Below, piece after piece: positions 24,776-34,532 of a stretch of DNA of 64,000 bases. The stretch covers positions 115,001 through 179,000 of the forward strand of contig CM035353.1 in NCBI GenBank assembly GCA_020137815.1. Direction: 5' to 3'. The DNA comes from Hormiphora californensis. Taxonomy: Eukaryota; Ctenophora; Tentaculata; Cydippida; Pleurobrachiidae. A program made the position numbers and the translations under genes. The notes under the pieces were generated by a model that worked only from the letters and a program-made list of their open reading frames with translations, ran no database searches and was not told the origin of the DNA. Position 1 is the first letter of the stretch. Each line of letters opens with the position of its first letter.

Positions 24776-27034
24776 TATCTTCTCTTCTCTCTCCCTCGAT
24801 CTATCTCTCTCTATACTTCCTCTTCTCCTTTTTCTTCTCTTCCTCTCTCTCTCTCTACTCTTTCTCTCTTCTCTCTCTCTCTTTCTCCTCTCTCTCTTTC
24901 CTCCTCTCTCTCTCTCTCTCTCTCTCTCCCCCTCTCTCCCCCTCTCTCCCTAGTGAGATATTAGAGGAGAAGGAAATTATATGGGACGGTCTAAAGAATA
25001 AGACATGGAACGAAAAAAATGAAGAGGATTAATAATAATAAAGTTCTTTTGGTCCTGATTAACATGGTGAAATGGCTCTGTAAGTAGACCTCTTCCAAAC
25101 TAGATTTTGTATCGTACTACCACCAGGTGACGGTAGGATATTATATCAGCTGCATTCAGGGACCTTCATGACACCCATTATCCGGTCCCTTATCAGTGAG
25201 ATTCATGTTATAGCAGTGTGTGTATGTTATAAGATGAACATTATGTAGTGCACATGTTACATTAGAAGGTTGTAGTGCACATACCTTGAGGCGTGACGTA
25301 GACACAAAGAGGGCGTGTGTGTGTGCCTTATTGATAGTAAAGAGGGGTGCATAGGTTATAGGGGAGGAAGAGGAGAGGGGTACCATGTAGTATATCAAAT
25401 GAGGGTAGATTAGACATTATAGATATGACAGAAAGGAGGACCGGGGACTTCCAAAATCCAAGGAGAAACAAATATACAGTCGGAACCCGATGTACCAACT
25501 TGTTCATAATTTTAGCCCGAGATTAGTATATATAAAATTGGTGTCCGTAGTACATGTCAACACTAAATAAGGATCGTGATTTTTGCCCTATAGTGAGTTG
25601 GTTTCTCCCGCTGAGACTGTTTAAAACGTCTACATTTTCCGCCGAAGGAGAAAATCCATTCCCGTTACTATACATCTTGATTACTATTTTAATTCCATGT
25701 ATAATTCTTCTGGGAATGCCGGTAGGGAAACCTAACGAACTATCGCGACTTTCGTCAATACGATTTGGTCGACACTTTAGACCAAATACTCGTGAGTAGA
25801 ACCCATGTGAGTTTATATTCTATGTACAGTATCATTCGTATTCAAATCAAAAGTGAAGATAGGAAGTTCTTCTTTTTGAAGTGAGAGAGAGGTAAAGGGA
25901 GAAATAGAGGAAAAGTAGGAATCTGTAAATTCAGTTATCCAATTTAGTCCCCCACACACACACACACACCAAAGTGTGTGGAAGTGAGAGATATAGAAGA
26001 AGGAAAGAGGAGAGGAGAGAGAGAGAAAAGCAAGAGAGAGTGAGGAGAGAGAGGAAAAAGAGAGAAAGCTGCAAAAGAGAGAGAGAGAGAGGGAAGAGGG
26101 GGAGAGAGAGACGGAGAGAGAGCAGAGAGAGAGAGAGAGAGGGGAAATAGAGCTGAAAGAAAGATTTCGAGAGGGGGAGAGCTGAAGAGAAGAGGGACTG
26201 TGAGATTCAAGCATATCCTGCAAGATTGATGATCTATCGAAATAAGCTGGAACGCTGACAAACTTTTATCAATAACATATATGCTAGTATAACTTGTTGG
26301 TCAATATCTACAAATTTTGTACCTTGCCAGGGGTCGTTTTGTTCGGGGACCTTCTTAAGCAATTTGTTGAGAGTGCAATTATGTCTTATCGCTTCCCACG
26401 GGGGGAGGGGGTATAACGTTACCTTTGTGAACTGACTACTGGCGAAGCCCTCCCAACTCCCAGGGCCCCCCGAAGCTATAATTGCAGACGGTCACACCCC
26501 AACAGAGTAGCTCTTTGCAAGTTAATTTCTGTGCACAAATTCATTTCTTTAAAAACAATACAACTGTGTTGTCATATATATCTCACCTTCCATCCATTTC
26601 CAGCTCGTTTGTAGTAAGGGAAGTGGTGGAGTATCCAGCTGTAAATGTCACTCAGGGTTATCTTCCGTTTTTCCGAGGAGTTAATGGCAAAAGTAATGAG
26701 GTTAGCGTAGGAGTAAGGTGGCTTTACACCCGGGTTCTGGCTTTCTTTTGATGGCACGTATTTGGCGTTAATATCCACGATATGAGAACCGGATTTCCGA
26801 ACCTGACAGGGATCGATGCAATATTATACTATTTAATAAGATGATATGCATGTATACTAAACACCGTACAATGATCATACTGCAGTAGTACGTGGCATGA
26901 GGAAACAACCTGCAACAAACCTTGGGTGCATCTAGGACGTATTGTTGAGTTATATTATTGATTGGACCTCCAGCAGAGAGGCGCGGAAGCCAGTCCATGG
27001 CCGTAAGGCTCGCTGACAAGTCCGGGGCAGACAT
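14759..27034 (-). CDS. foxj2/3: FoxJ2/3-type forkhead transcription factor (exons incomplete in the middle)
   Basis: The N-terminal exon 26921-27034 encodes MSAPDLSASLTAMDWLPRL, matching the short conserved start of FoxJ2/FoxJ3. Exon 26587-26802 encodes the first half of the forkhead box (KPPYSYANLITFAINSS ... IYSWILHHFPYYKRAGNGWK). The second half continues in 26323-26391 (IRHNCTLNKLLKKVP ... DPWQG). The C-terminal exons are 18420-18558, 15396-15469, 15057-15185 and 14759-14842, all phase-consistent. They carry the FoxJ3-like LMES ... LSAGQLNDLAASF segment and end PPEEEIEDNFDWNSIL, like the acidic FoxJ2/3 tail. A further possible exon is 18912-18965. Exons between 26323 and 18966 (wing and Ser-rich middle) were not found. 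The protein should be a nuclear winged-helix regulator. Oddity: the second forkhead exon is one base out of phase if the obvious AG at 26392-26393 is used; the in-phase AG sites at 26423-26424 and 26432-26433 would insert about 10-13 residues. Confidence 0.82.
15690..16013. repeat. Purine-only low-complexity tract in a FoxJ intron
   Basis: More than 300 bases of almost pure G/A run on the plus strand after a C/G homopolymer junction at 15689-15703. The Lys/Glu/Arg-rich ORFs across it (15638-16184) arise from composition alone and I do not treat them as genes. Confidence 0.85.
16165..18312. mobile_element. 2.1-kb fold-back element with GCGCTTTAAAGCGC palindrome arrays
   Basis: Outer flanks 16165-16769 and 17833-18312 are arrays of self-complementary words such as agcgctttaaagcgct and agcgctataaagcgct. 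Inside, 16770-16985 (agggtagaagggccacgg...) is repeated inverted and nearly perfectly at 17618-17832. The arms are rich in 'ggcgcca', 'acgtggcg' and 'ttggcgc' words. The core (about 17140-17420) is made of 'cccctaga' units. No transposase ORF is present; ORFs at 16825-17155 lie in the arm and mirror each other. The element sits in the FoxJ intron between exons 15396-15469 and 18420-18558. Boundaries are approximate because the palindrome arrays fade gradually on the left. Confidence 0.75.
19010..19135. repeat. (GA)n microsatellite in a FoxJ intron
   Basis: Mostly GAGAGA on the plus strand with two copies of 'gagcagtgtgagagaaagaaagagag' style blocks. It generates Arg/Glu and Ser/Leu ORFs in both directions that are not genes. 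Confidence 0.85.
21170..22000. repeat. C/G homopolymer, GA tract and long CT tract in FoxJ intron
   Basis: A poly-C/poly-G junction at 21168-21203 is followed by GA-rich DNA (to about 21400) and then a CT-rich tract at 21640-21990. The Ser/Leu ORFs here reflect the repeat. Confidence 0.8.
22060..22530. other. FoxJ intron segment with no assigned feature
   Basis: Ordinary-composition DNA between repeats. On the minus strand, about 22150-22250, an open stretch reading SKSKNEVITLRYLGYIGTKDT looks protein-like but I could not connect it to FoxJ in phase. It may be an unrecognised exon or a transposon relic. Confidence 0.25.
22538..22621. mobile_element. 84-bp pogo/Tigger-like MITE with a long G run
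   Basis: It starts cagtcggaccccgatttacc and ends gcccgactg, TA on both sides, with the internal inverted ccggtaaatcgggg merging into about 22 consecutive Gs. It is the same family as 5202-5342. Confidence 0.7.
22785..23765. repeat. ~1-kb minisatellite, 38-46-bp unit
   Basis: About 22 copies of a unit containing 'gatccaatagcacccctgtg' and 'gagaggagaatgttaggg'. Copies vary mainly in the number of GA dinucleotides. It lies in the FoxJ intron region and encodes only repetitive frames (IAPLCGREENVRDP and similar), so no protein is proposed. Confidence 0.88.
24150..24950. repeat. CT/CTAT-rich low-complexity region
   Basis: Pyrimidine-rich DNA, including long (TC)n runs at 24700-24950 and mixed 'ctctatct/gcgatcg' palindromic words at 24530-24680. 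A minus-strand ORF at 24135-24491 has an SR/RE-rich composition (serine, arginine, glutamate) that probably reflects the repeat, although its N-terminal third (about 24390-24480) is less repetitive. Confidence 0.7.
25970..26170. repeat. (GA)n tract just downstream of the forkhead exons
   Basis: Plus-strand GA-rich DNA preceded by (CA)n at 25952-25968. It makes Ser/Leu ORFs on the minus strand that are not coding. Confidence 0.8.
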
Positions 27035-27638
27035 TCCGAGTTTCTCACATAACTATGAGATATAGTTCAGTTTAATTAGACGATGGAAAGGACTGTTGAC
27101 ACAACCCTTCCCCCCGAGCTTCCCGGTAAATCAGTGTCCGACAGGGGTGTAGGGATCTCACATAACCCCCCACTTTTATTGTAAACTTGTAAAATAACCA
27201 AAAATCATGGACGTCCTTTTTGAATCGCCCCTAATAAATTACAAATTGGCAGTACTTTGTAACTTTTTAGGCCTCTCCAGCTTCTTTCAAATTCACGAAC
27301 CCCAACACCGATTGGCATCACTTTACAACAGCCGAGAAGAAGCTGCCGAAGAGAGATACTACAGTACAGCAGTGCGGGATAATGCAACTCTCCACAAATT
27401 AATGAATTTTAAAAACGCTGAGTGGATTTCAAAATTCTGGTGGACACGCAATTTTTTTTTCTCTTTTCACATTTGCATTTTTATTTTTACAAAAAGGGGT
27501 GCAACGCGCGGCAGAGCATGAAGAGGGTTATCCGCGCGTTACAGTAATAAAATGCGCGTAACACAAATTTGTTCGGTTTTTAAAAATGCGTTGGACACAA
27601 AATCTGCTCCAAGCACCAAGAAGGACTCAGTGAGACGA

Positions 27639-27761
27639 TGTCTTTTATGAGACAAAAGCTCAGATTTAGCCTGTTGAGATCAACCTTGGTAGCATTGAGG
27701 GGCACTAAGAGGCGATGTATACCATTTATGCCGAGCGAAGTTGATTTTAGAGTGACGTAAT
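27639..27761 (+). pseudogene. Remnant of a mobile-element protein C-terminus, copy 1
   Basis: The frame reads MSFMRQK.RFSLLRSTLVALRGTKRR...VDFRVT and stops at taa near 27760. It is clearly homologous to 28600-28724. Only the last ~40 residues are recognisable and the family is not identified; the short basic tail resembles tails seen on uncharacterised transposon proteins. Upstream sequence in frame is not open over any distance. Confidence 0.5.
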
Positions 27762-28220
27762 TTATTCTGTGTTTACTTTTATAAATCGCTAGGGACGTGC
27801 GTGGTGTACCAGGAGTGGTGAATTATGCAGCCATTCTTTATTGTGTCTCTACCTCTTTTCTCCGTGTCCTAACACAATATACCTATGGTACACCCGCACA
27901 CGTGTTCCTTCTTCTTATTTCGTCTTTTCAAGATGGCCGTTTTTAAAAACACACAATTTCAAGCCGTTCAAGATCGGGCGCCGTACGATCTGGGTGTTTG
28001 GACACTGAACTGGTGACCTGAGGAACAGAGGAACGAGAAGAACTTAGCATGAGGATCCGAGGATGAATTGATTTATTGTTTCCGTTTTTCGATCTGGGTG
28101 TTTGGAGGCCTGTTTACAGGTGCGCGCTGCCAAAAAAGTTGATTCACTAAAATGGCTCTAACTGCCAAACCACTCAACCGTTTTGGCTGATTCAAAGTTT
28201 ATCTGGTAGGGAATGTCAAG

Positions 28221-28303
28221 GCCTAACCCCAACCCAAACCCCAACCCAAACCCCAACCCAAACCCCAACCCTAACCCTAACCCTACTTTAGCCCTAACCC
28301 TAA
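28221..28303. repeat. Interstitial telomere-like repeats (CCCTAA / CCCCAACCCAAA)
   Basis: Four to five degenerate units (aaccccaacccaaaccccaa) grade into ccctaaccctaaccctac and ccctaaccctaa, the C-strand of the animal telomere repeat TTAGGG. It is flanked by ordinary DNA, so it is an internal tract rather than a chromosome end. Confidence 0.8.
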
Positions 28304-28395
28304 AAAACCGTTTGTCAGCAGTCAGCACTCCCAAAACACCCAGATTTTAACGCTGGCCTTCAAGATCGTCTTTTCACGGTTCCTTATGAGATAAA

Positions 28396-28479
28396 GACTT
28401 CAAACCGGTGCAAAAAGTGGAGCAGGGTTCCTTCACGCGTGATGGTACCCTGCTCCACTTCTTGCACCGGTTTGAAGTC
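28396..28479. repeat. 84-bp hairpin
   Basis: gacttcaaaccggtgcaaaa is mirrored by ttgcaccggtttgaagtc, and gtggagcagggt by accctgctccac, with one arm mismatch and a loop around 'ccttcacgcgtgatg'. The half-word 'cttcaaaccggcgcc' appears again at 28770, just past the second mobile-element remnant. This suggests that the hairpin is an end of that element. Confidence 0.65.
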
Positions 28480-28599
28480 TGCCCCTCGTATTCTCCACAT
28501 CTGGAGGTTTTGCCGGAGAAGTAGGGAAGGTTTTGGAGCGAGCGGCCTGGCCAGGAAGATCTGTGACAGGCGTCAGGCACAAGGAATGTTACGCTGAAA

Positions 28600-28724
28600 C
28601 CATGTCCTTCATTCATGAAAAGACACGATTCAACTTATTGAGATCAACACTTGTTGCGCTTAGGGGCACCAAGAGACGTGTGATCCCAGTCAGAGTGGAA
28701 GATGTTGACTTTCGAGATACTTGA
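28600..28724 (+). pseudogene. Remnant of a mobile-element protein C-terminus, copy 2
   Basis: The frame MSFIHEKTRFNLLRSTLVALRG continues TKRR...VEDVDFRDT and stops with tga at 28722-28724, aligning along its whole length with the copy at 27639-27761. The shared block LLRSTLVALRGTKRR is identical in both, showing a common coding origin. Confidence 0.55.
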
Positions 28725-30157
28725 GCAGAGAGAGGGAATGTCGGTAATTTATTGTAATTTATTGTTTTCACTTCAAACCGGCGCCATTCGATCAGCCTTA
28801 GAATTCTCTTTCCAACGGTACCAAAACGATTTTTGTAGGAGGTCAGAAACCAGAGATATGATCAATTATGCTAATAACCGACTCACATTTCAAACTTTTA
28901 AACACTACTTTAAACAAATTAATTTCAAATAGTGAGCCTCTAGGTAGTGGTGGGAACGAAAGATCCAACGAGGGCGATAACCGGTAACCCTACGAATGAA
29001 CGATTGATAAAAGCAGTTAACGGCCATATTAAGAAATTATGAATTTGAGAATGGAGTTCGAGGATAGAGCTAACTTTTGAACCCGAGATGGTAACGAATA
29101 ACTACAACTTTATCAATTCCCTGAATCCCTGAGTCAAAACTGGCCCCCGATAGTGTTGGTGACGATATATGCCGTCCATACCAATTACACTCGCCGATTG
29201 CAGGCCCTCGACAGCTTTCGAACGCACCCTAGAACACCTTTGTAACCCTTCTAATTGCCGAGATATGCATGCCCGGATACCCCTACTTAAAGTGTTTTTC
29301 GCGTTCTACCCCTTCTGGGGTTGATACGGCCATCGCCAACGAGCCCTAGAAATACCTCTCTACGACTTCAAAACTTTCACTAGGGTTCATTTGGACTCTT
29401 TAATTACCCTTTAATTACATTTTGCCTTGCCAGGTCCCCAATACAAGACAAGAGGGAGCTGTGGGGGGCTAGATCATCATTAAGTGGTCTAAGATAACTG
29501 TTCTAACGGACCTAGAGAGAGAGCCACTAATATTTTAAAACTCTCTCTGGTGCAGCGCTTAATCTGTGCGTTGGGCTCAAGCACGGGGGAGAGAGCTGCC
29601 ATGTAATTGTAAGGGGGAGAGGAGCAGAGAACCTGTTGCTCTTGATAGGGAGAGAACTTGGAGTCACGAGAGGAGCGATTAGCTCGAGGAGCGCTTATCG
29701 TGACTTTGCTAAAACTCATCCTCGTAGTGATCTATAATTACAGACAGGAAAATATTGCACTCTCCCTCTCGGTAAAGCCCCTTACTAAACTCAGAGTCAC
29801 GACAGGAGCGATTAGCTCAAGGAGAGCTTATTGTGACTTTATCATTAGCACATAGAGTTATCTTGAATTCGTTTCTGTTATTCGTAAACTTTATATTCGC
29901 AAACCCTATTTATAAAATTGCCAGTGCGAATTTTTATTGAAGATTTAGATGGATGCATTAAGAGAAATTTTACTGCTACTAGTCAGATTTTTGAAGTTGT
30001 CACCCCCAAACTCACACGCATGTGATACCTACTGATAACAAATATGTACTGAGGAAAAAATCCGACGTTAGTGTATGAGACTTCAGACTATTATACCTAA
30101 CTTTTTTAAATTTTTCTAGTCGTGTTCAATGTTTGTGATTTGATCTAAAAAGGGAGT
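28725..30157. other. Gene-free stretch
   Basis: There is no supported exon. A ~50-bp direct repeat ('agtcacgagaggagcgatta...agcgcttatcgtgactttg') occurs at about 29661-29709 and 29792-29842. The TA-rich right end precedes the secreted-protein gene. Confidence 0.4.
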
Positions 30158-32190
30158 ATGCGATCGGTTCTGTTTCTGACCGTGGTTCTCCTTTGTCTGG
30201 GGACAGCTACAAAAACTGTATCAGGTTAGTAAAGCGCCCCCCTCCCCCCAGTAAAGCCAATGAAACTGTTAGGAAAGCCCGACCACTATAAAACATGGTT
30301 AACCACTAACAAATTCTAATGAGAAGGATGGATATGTAACACGATACTTTTGTTAGTGGTCGGGCTTTCCTGACAGTGCGAACCAATTTGTGATGATTCA
30401 GCCAAGCAAGAACTAAACCCCAGTTATTTCTTTACCGTTGGTTCCAAATTTCTCTCAGACTGGACAGCTGTAGAGCAGGGTGTGAAGATACCCTGGGACC
30501 TGGAGGGAACAGCTCTCCAGATAAAGACGGACTCTACACTGGGTAGTGGTGAGGAGATCAGTGTGAAGATGTACGACAAGGACGGCAGCTTTATCAGATT
30601 TGTGGCTGTGAAGTTCTCCTCTCCAATGCAGTATTATGTAGGCTGGTGCAACTACTTCACAGACCTGCCAGTGCAACCCCCGGTGGAGGTGGATAAGATC
30701 TGGACCATCACCAAAACAGAGACCGGCTTCATCATCACATGTAACAATGTGAAGGTGCTGAACTACCTGTTCGCAGATAGTTCAGAGAGCAACTGTGTTC
30801 CAAAGTGGGGTGGTGATGTTGTGGAGGAGATCAAGTTTAGCAGCACTTATGACAAAGCATCTGACTTCTACAGAGCAGGTAAGGGTCTTGGTATCGAAGA
30901 CACCTCATACTCTGTTTAGGCTTCACGGCCTTCGTTTGGTGCGCTTTGCACACCGGCAAGTGAGGGGTCTAAATTTAATGTATAGGTCTGCCAGCCAGGC
31001 ACAGCATGTAATGTGGGTTTTTAATATTATACATTACGCATTAAGCAACGTGGTTCAACTATAATAATGATGGACCACATCGTAATTAGCTTTCCATAGC
31101 ATGTCCCCTGCAAACTGCAATTAACTCACACCAATTACAATTTCCATTCAGAAGCTCATTGTCCTGCCTTTACTGTTGAGTGATCAACACAAGGAAGCTG
31201 GAATGCCTCACCAACCGGGACAACTGCAAATCGATGTGGCAGCTTGCCAACCTATCCTAAATCCTTCGGGAACTCTGATATCTACTGTCTTGGGGATCTG
31301 TCATGGGAGTGATGTACCACAGTGTGGTAAATCTGGTAAGTATATTTTGTAAAAGCAGCTCATTGGCCATATCATAAATCGTTCGAAAGGAACGATGTTG
31401 AGTACTGTTCTCCCCTCTGGTCACCATGCAAGATTGGGAAATGCAACGTTTGAGGAGTCCAGAGGTACTTCACGCGAAAGATTGAAGAGAGCTACGGCAT
31501 GAACTAGTACTGGGAACGCCTTCAGCACCTCAAGATTCTCTCACTGCAACGAGAGAAAGAGAGAGACGAAGACAATATCATCACGCCGTGGAAAATCATT
31601 CCGAAATGGCTCCCAAACTCCAGGATGACATATTCTATCGGGAAGAAGAGCGGGGGCGTGTAAAGCTACTCGACCAAAGCTATATACAGATGCACAGGAC
31701 TCCGTTCAATCGCTCAGAGATGAATCATTCAATATGAAAGCTGCTCAACTCTTCAACAGAATCCAAAAATCGTACGACGATCTACAACTCTAGAAAGGTT
31801 AAAGATCGAACTGGGAAATATGCTTGAAACCATTCCTGACTACCAGCTCCTGCTAAAGGAAGGCATATAGTAAAGCTCACTTCACAACCACTTCACGCGG
31901 ATACATTTGTTGAGTGCGTGGTATAAATTCTTGTGATATAAATATTTTTAAATCTTGTAAATCTTGTAAACTCTTGTAAACTCTATCTTTCAGTGTGCCC
32001 CGGGTTTACCGTGGATGGGTCAGTACAAGGAAGTTGGACCGAAATAGATCCAGGAGAGACAGTGACCATCAACTGTCAGAAGAAGCATGTTCTGGACGGT
32101 AGCTCTAAGAGGACCTGTAACGCTGACAGAGAGTGGAATATTGATGCTCCTCTCTGCAGGAAACTGAGTGAGTATTCTGCAGGAAACTGA
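30158..32190 (+). CDS. Secreted protein: signal peptide, unassigned domain, CCP/sushi module
   Basis: Exon 1 (30158-30224) encodes MRSVLFLTVVLLCLGTATKT, a clear signal peptide. Exon 2 (30459-30878) encodes 140 residues beginning DWTAVEQGVKIPWDLEG and ending ASDFYR, a predicted beta-rich domain with three Cys that I do not recognise. Exon 3 (31994-32167), in matching phase 1, encodes a CCP/sushi-like module: CPGFTVDGS, GETVTINCQ, RTCNADREWN and LC, with the four-Cys spacing and the conserved W before the last Cys. CCP modules mediate extracellular protein binding in complement-like and adhesion proteins. The GT at 32168 could be a donor to further exons not found. If it is not used, the frame stops at 32190, giving about 229 residues. 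A relict CCP exon (31151-31331) and a dead LINE lie inside the intron between exons 2 and 3. Confidence 0.7.
30266..30376. mobile_element. 111-bp MITE in intron 1 of the secreted-protein gene
   Basis: ctgttaggaaagcccgacca at the left is inverted as tggtcgggctttcctgacag at the right, with 'gttaaccactaac' in between. The element occupies about half of the 234-bp intron. Confidence 0.72.
31151..31331 (+). pseudogene. Decayed CCP/sushi exon with in-frame stops
   Basis: In the frame that would continue exon 2, this reads AHCPAFTVE-stop-STQGSW, closely parallel to VCPGFTVDGSVQGSW of the intact exon at 31994. The CCP pattern continues with Cys-containing blocks (RCGSLPTYP, IYCLGDLSWE) broken by further stops near 31311 and 31327. 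It is preceded by a good acceptor (ttccattcag) and followed by gtaag at 31336. I infer a duplicated CCP exon that has decayed. Confidence 0.55.
31379..31870 (+). pseudogene. Dead non-LTR retrotransposon (CR1/jockey-like RT C-terminus)
   Basis: One frame reads VEYCSPLWSPCKIGKCNV, then VQRYFTRKIEE, YWERLQHLKILSLQRERERD, typical of the region after the reverse transcriptase domain in CR1/jockey/L2-type LINEs, ending with KIELGNMLETIPDYQLL. At least four in-frame stops interrupt it. No upstream RT catalytic region is present, so it is a 5'-truncated, inactive copy sitting between the relict and intact CCP exons. Confidence 0.65.
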
Positions 32191-34532
32191 GTGAGTATTC
32201 TGCAGTCAGGAAAGGGTTTGGTTACACGTAATGGGCGCCGGCAAGGGGTAATTCTCGTGCTAGTATAGTCCAATCGATTAAAGAATGTCAAATGAGCCAT
32301 ATAGTGAATAAGATTGATATCTCCTTCCGGCTGGATAAATTATAAACGGGTATTTTATTGTAGAACGGGTATTTTAATGCAGGACAATCAACCGATCCTT
32401 TATCTCTGAACCATATAATTTAGCTGTAAAAAGTTGGGCAACTTTTTGCGGTTATTTATTATAAATTTTGATTTTTGGTGTCAATTTAACGGGACAGACT
32501 CTACTACGCTGGAATGTAGTGTAATGATACATTATCGCTCACTGCTCAGTTCCATTCTAAGGCTGACATTTCCAGTGTTTTTCTGCGGACACGTCTTTCG
32601 TAGCTCTCGTGGGAAAAATTAGGAAAGTTGAGGCTAAAAGATTGTATCGATTTGCGGGGGCGTAGTAAGAACTTCACCATGTAAAATCCACTACAAGAAA
32701 AAACCGTTGCATTTTTTAGCTGAGCCGATAACTAGATCTACGCCTCTCCCAATTCATAATCGCGCCTTTTTTTATTGCACTTGATACAACATCTGAAGTC
32801 TGAATGGGCTCTGAATATATTATGTTACTTTTCACAAACTGTTTTGTGTTGTTATCGAACAGTTGGAATCATTTCACAGATTTTTTGTCCGATTTTGATG
32901 AAAGTTTGTACAAATTAGGATCGTTTCGTGTGATTATAATGATCATTTAGATGGTTTTCCCGTAATCAGTTATTATATCCCGTTGGAGAAGATATAAATG
33001 TAAATGCAGAGCTTGCACGTTACATGCTACGTTTAAGACACTGACAGCGATACGTTCATCGTTCATATAATTTCCTCTAGCAGGAACTCTGATCCAGAGT
33101 GTTTTAATAAATATGATATATATATATGCCAAAAACTAACAGAAATTAGTTGGCTGAAAAGTTACCACTTTTTTTGTCAAATTGACACTTGCCCTCCTCC
33201 TGGGTTTCATCCTCAATCTTCCATCCTCTATTTATATCTCTCTCTTTCTCTCTCTAATCTCTCTCTCTACATTCCTCTCTTCGTCTCTCTCTCTCTCTCT
33301 TCTCTTTCTCTTCCTCCATATCGCTCTCTATCTGCTCTCTAAACTCCCTGATTTAACCCCCTGATTTACCCAATCGAATGATCCCTAACCCGGGCCGGGC
33401 CAAGTGTCATTTGACAACAAAAGTGGTCACCTTTCAGCCAACTAATTTCTTGTTTATTTTTTGGCATACTTGGGGTACATTTTTGGAGGTTCGGATGTGA
33501 AATCAATGTAAGAGACACGTGTAAAGACCGCAGGATCGCTAAATACGAAAATTTTTAATTTTGACGTCTTGTTACGTCATACGTGACGTCACGACTTTCA
33601 CGTCATGATAAGGGAATAGTGGATCATGCTCCTGTAGATAAAGAGGCTTGACCACCAAAGGCGACCTCAAATCTTTGTCCAAATCGCTCTCAAAACTTTT
33701 CAACCAAGTTTGAGACGATTGACACGATGTTAGGTCGCTATGCGAAAAACGCACTATCGTCATATCTATTTTCATACAGTCTTAACACGTCAGACGTCGA
33801 TTTTGAGACCCTTAGAAATAGAGTTTTCCAAATTTCGCCATATAGTTTTCTGAAAGTTTTTAGAACGATTATCGTTATAAGTGTGTCTCCGTTTTTCAAA
33901 GTCAGAAACCGTCTCAGGGTGTAAATGGAGCTCCAAGAAAATTTGGTTGGTTTGAAACATGTCTTAAATTCTTTATGAAGTTTGTCCAGAGTTCTGAATT
34001 GGACCCTAAACTAAAAACTATTCGTCTACACATTAACGATTATCTTTTCGAATGCAAACAACCAGAATGTGTCCTATCTATGATGTCGTTTTTCTCTCTC
34101 AAAAACATTATAATTTGGTAAAATAGCGTCTATCCATAGATAGATAGAGAATAGATGATAGATAGATAGATGATACATAGATACAATGACCCGGGACACT
34201 TAATTGCTTTTTTCACGATGCCATAATCTCTAAAACTAAAAGAGATAGAGACTTGCCCTTTTAAACTATAGTAAGATCGACGATTGAACCTGATACCAAA
34301 TTTCAGACTGAATTGGTGGATGGGGGGCCCCCATCGCTATGGGCGTCGCAAATGCCATTTTTTTGGCTAAAACGGAAAAAAAGTTATTACTTACACTGCA
34401 TTCTGGCACGCGCGGCTGGGGGGAAGGAATGGTCCCTTTGCGCTTGCCAGCGCAGTGATATTCCTAGATTTTAACCTTTCTCTCAATGTGTAGCTGATAC
34501 GCTAGTAATTGGAAGCTGTATAAAAACAAGAT
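32191..34532. other. Gene-free stretch between the CCP gene and the P450 gene
   Basis: I found no exon that continues the secreted-protein gene. A half-copy of the 6376-6486 MITE is at 32315-32370, a TIR element at 33127-33466, and a 'gataga' tract at about 34130-34180. Minor ORFs are not supported. Confidence 0.4.
33127..33466. mobile_element. 340-bp TIR element with TA flanks and a CT core
   Basis: The left arm (tgccaaaaactaacagaaat ... gttggctgaaaagttaccac ... ttgtcaaattgacactt) is mirrored by the right arm (aagtgtcatttgacaa ... gtggtcacctttcagccaac ... ttttttggca). Both ends abut TA. The core is a CT-rich microsatellite (33230-33320). Confidence 0.7.
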
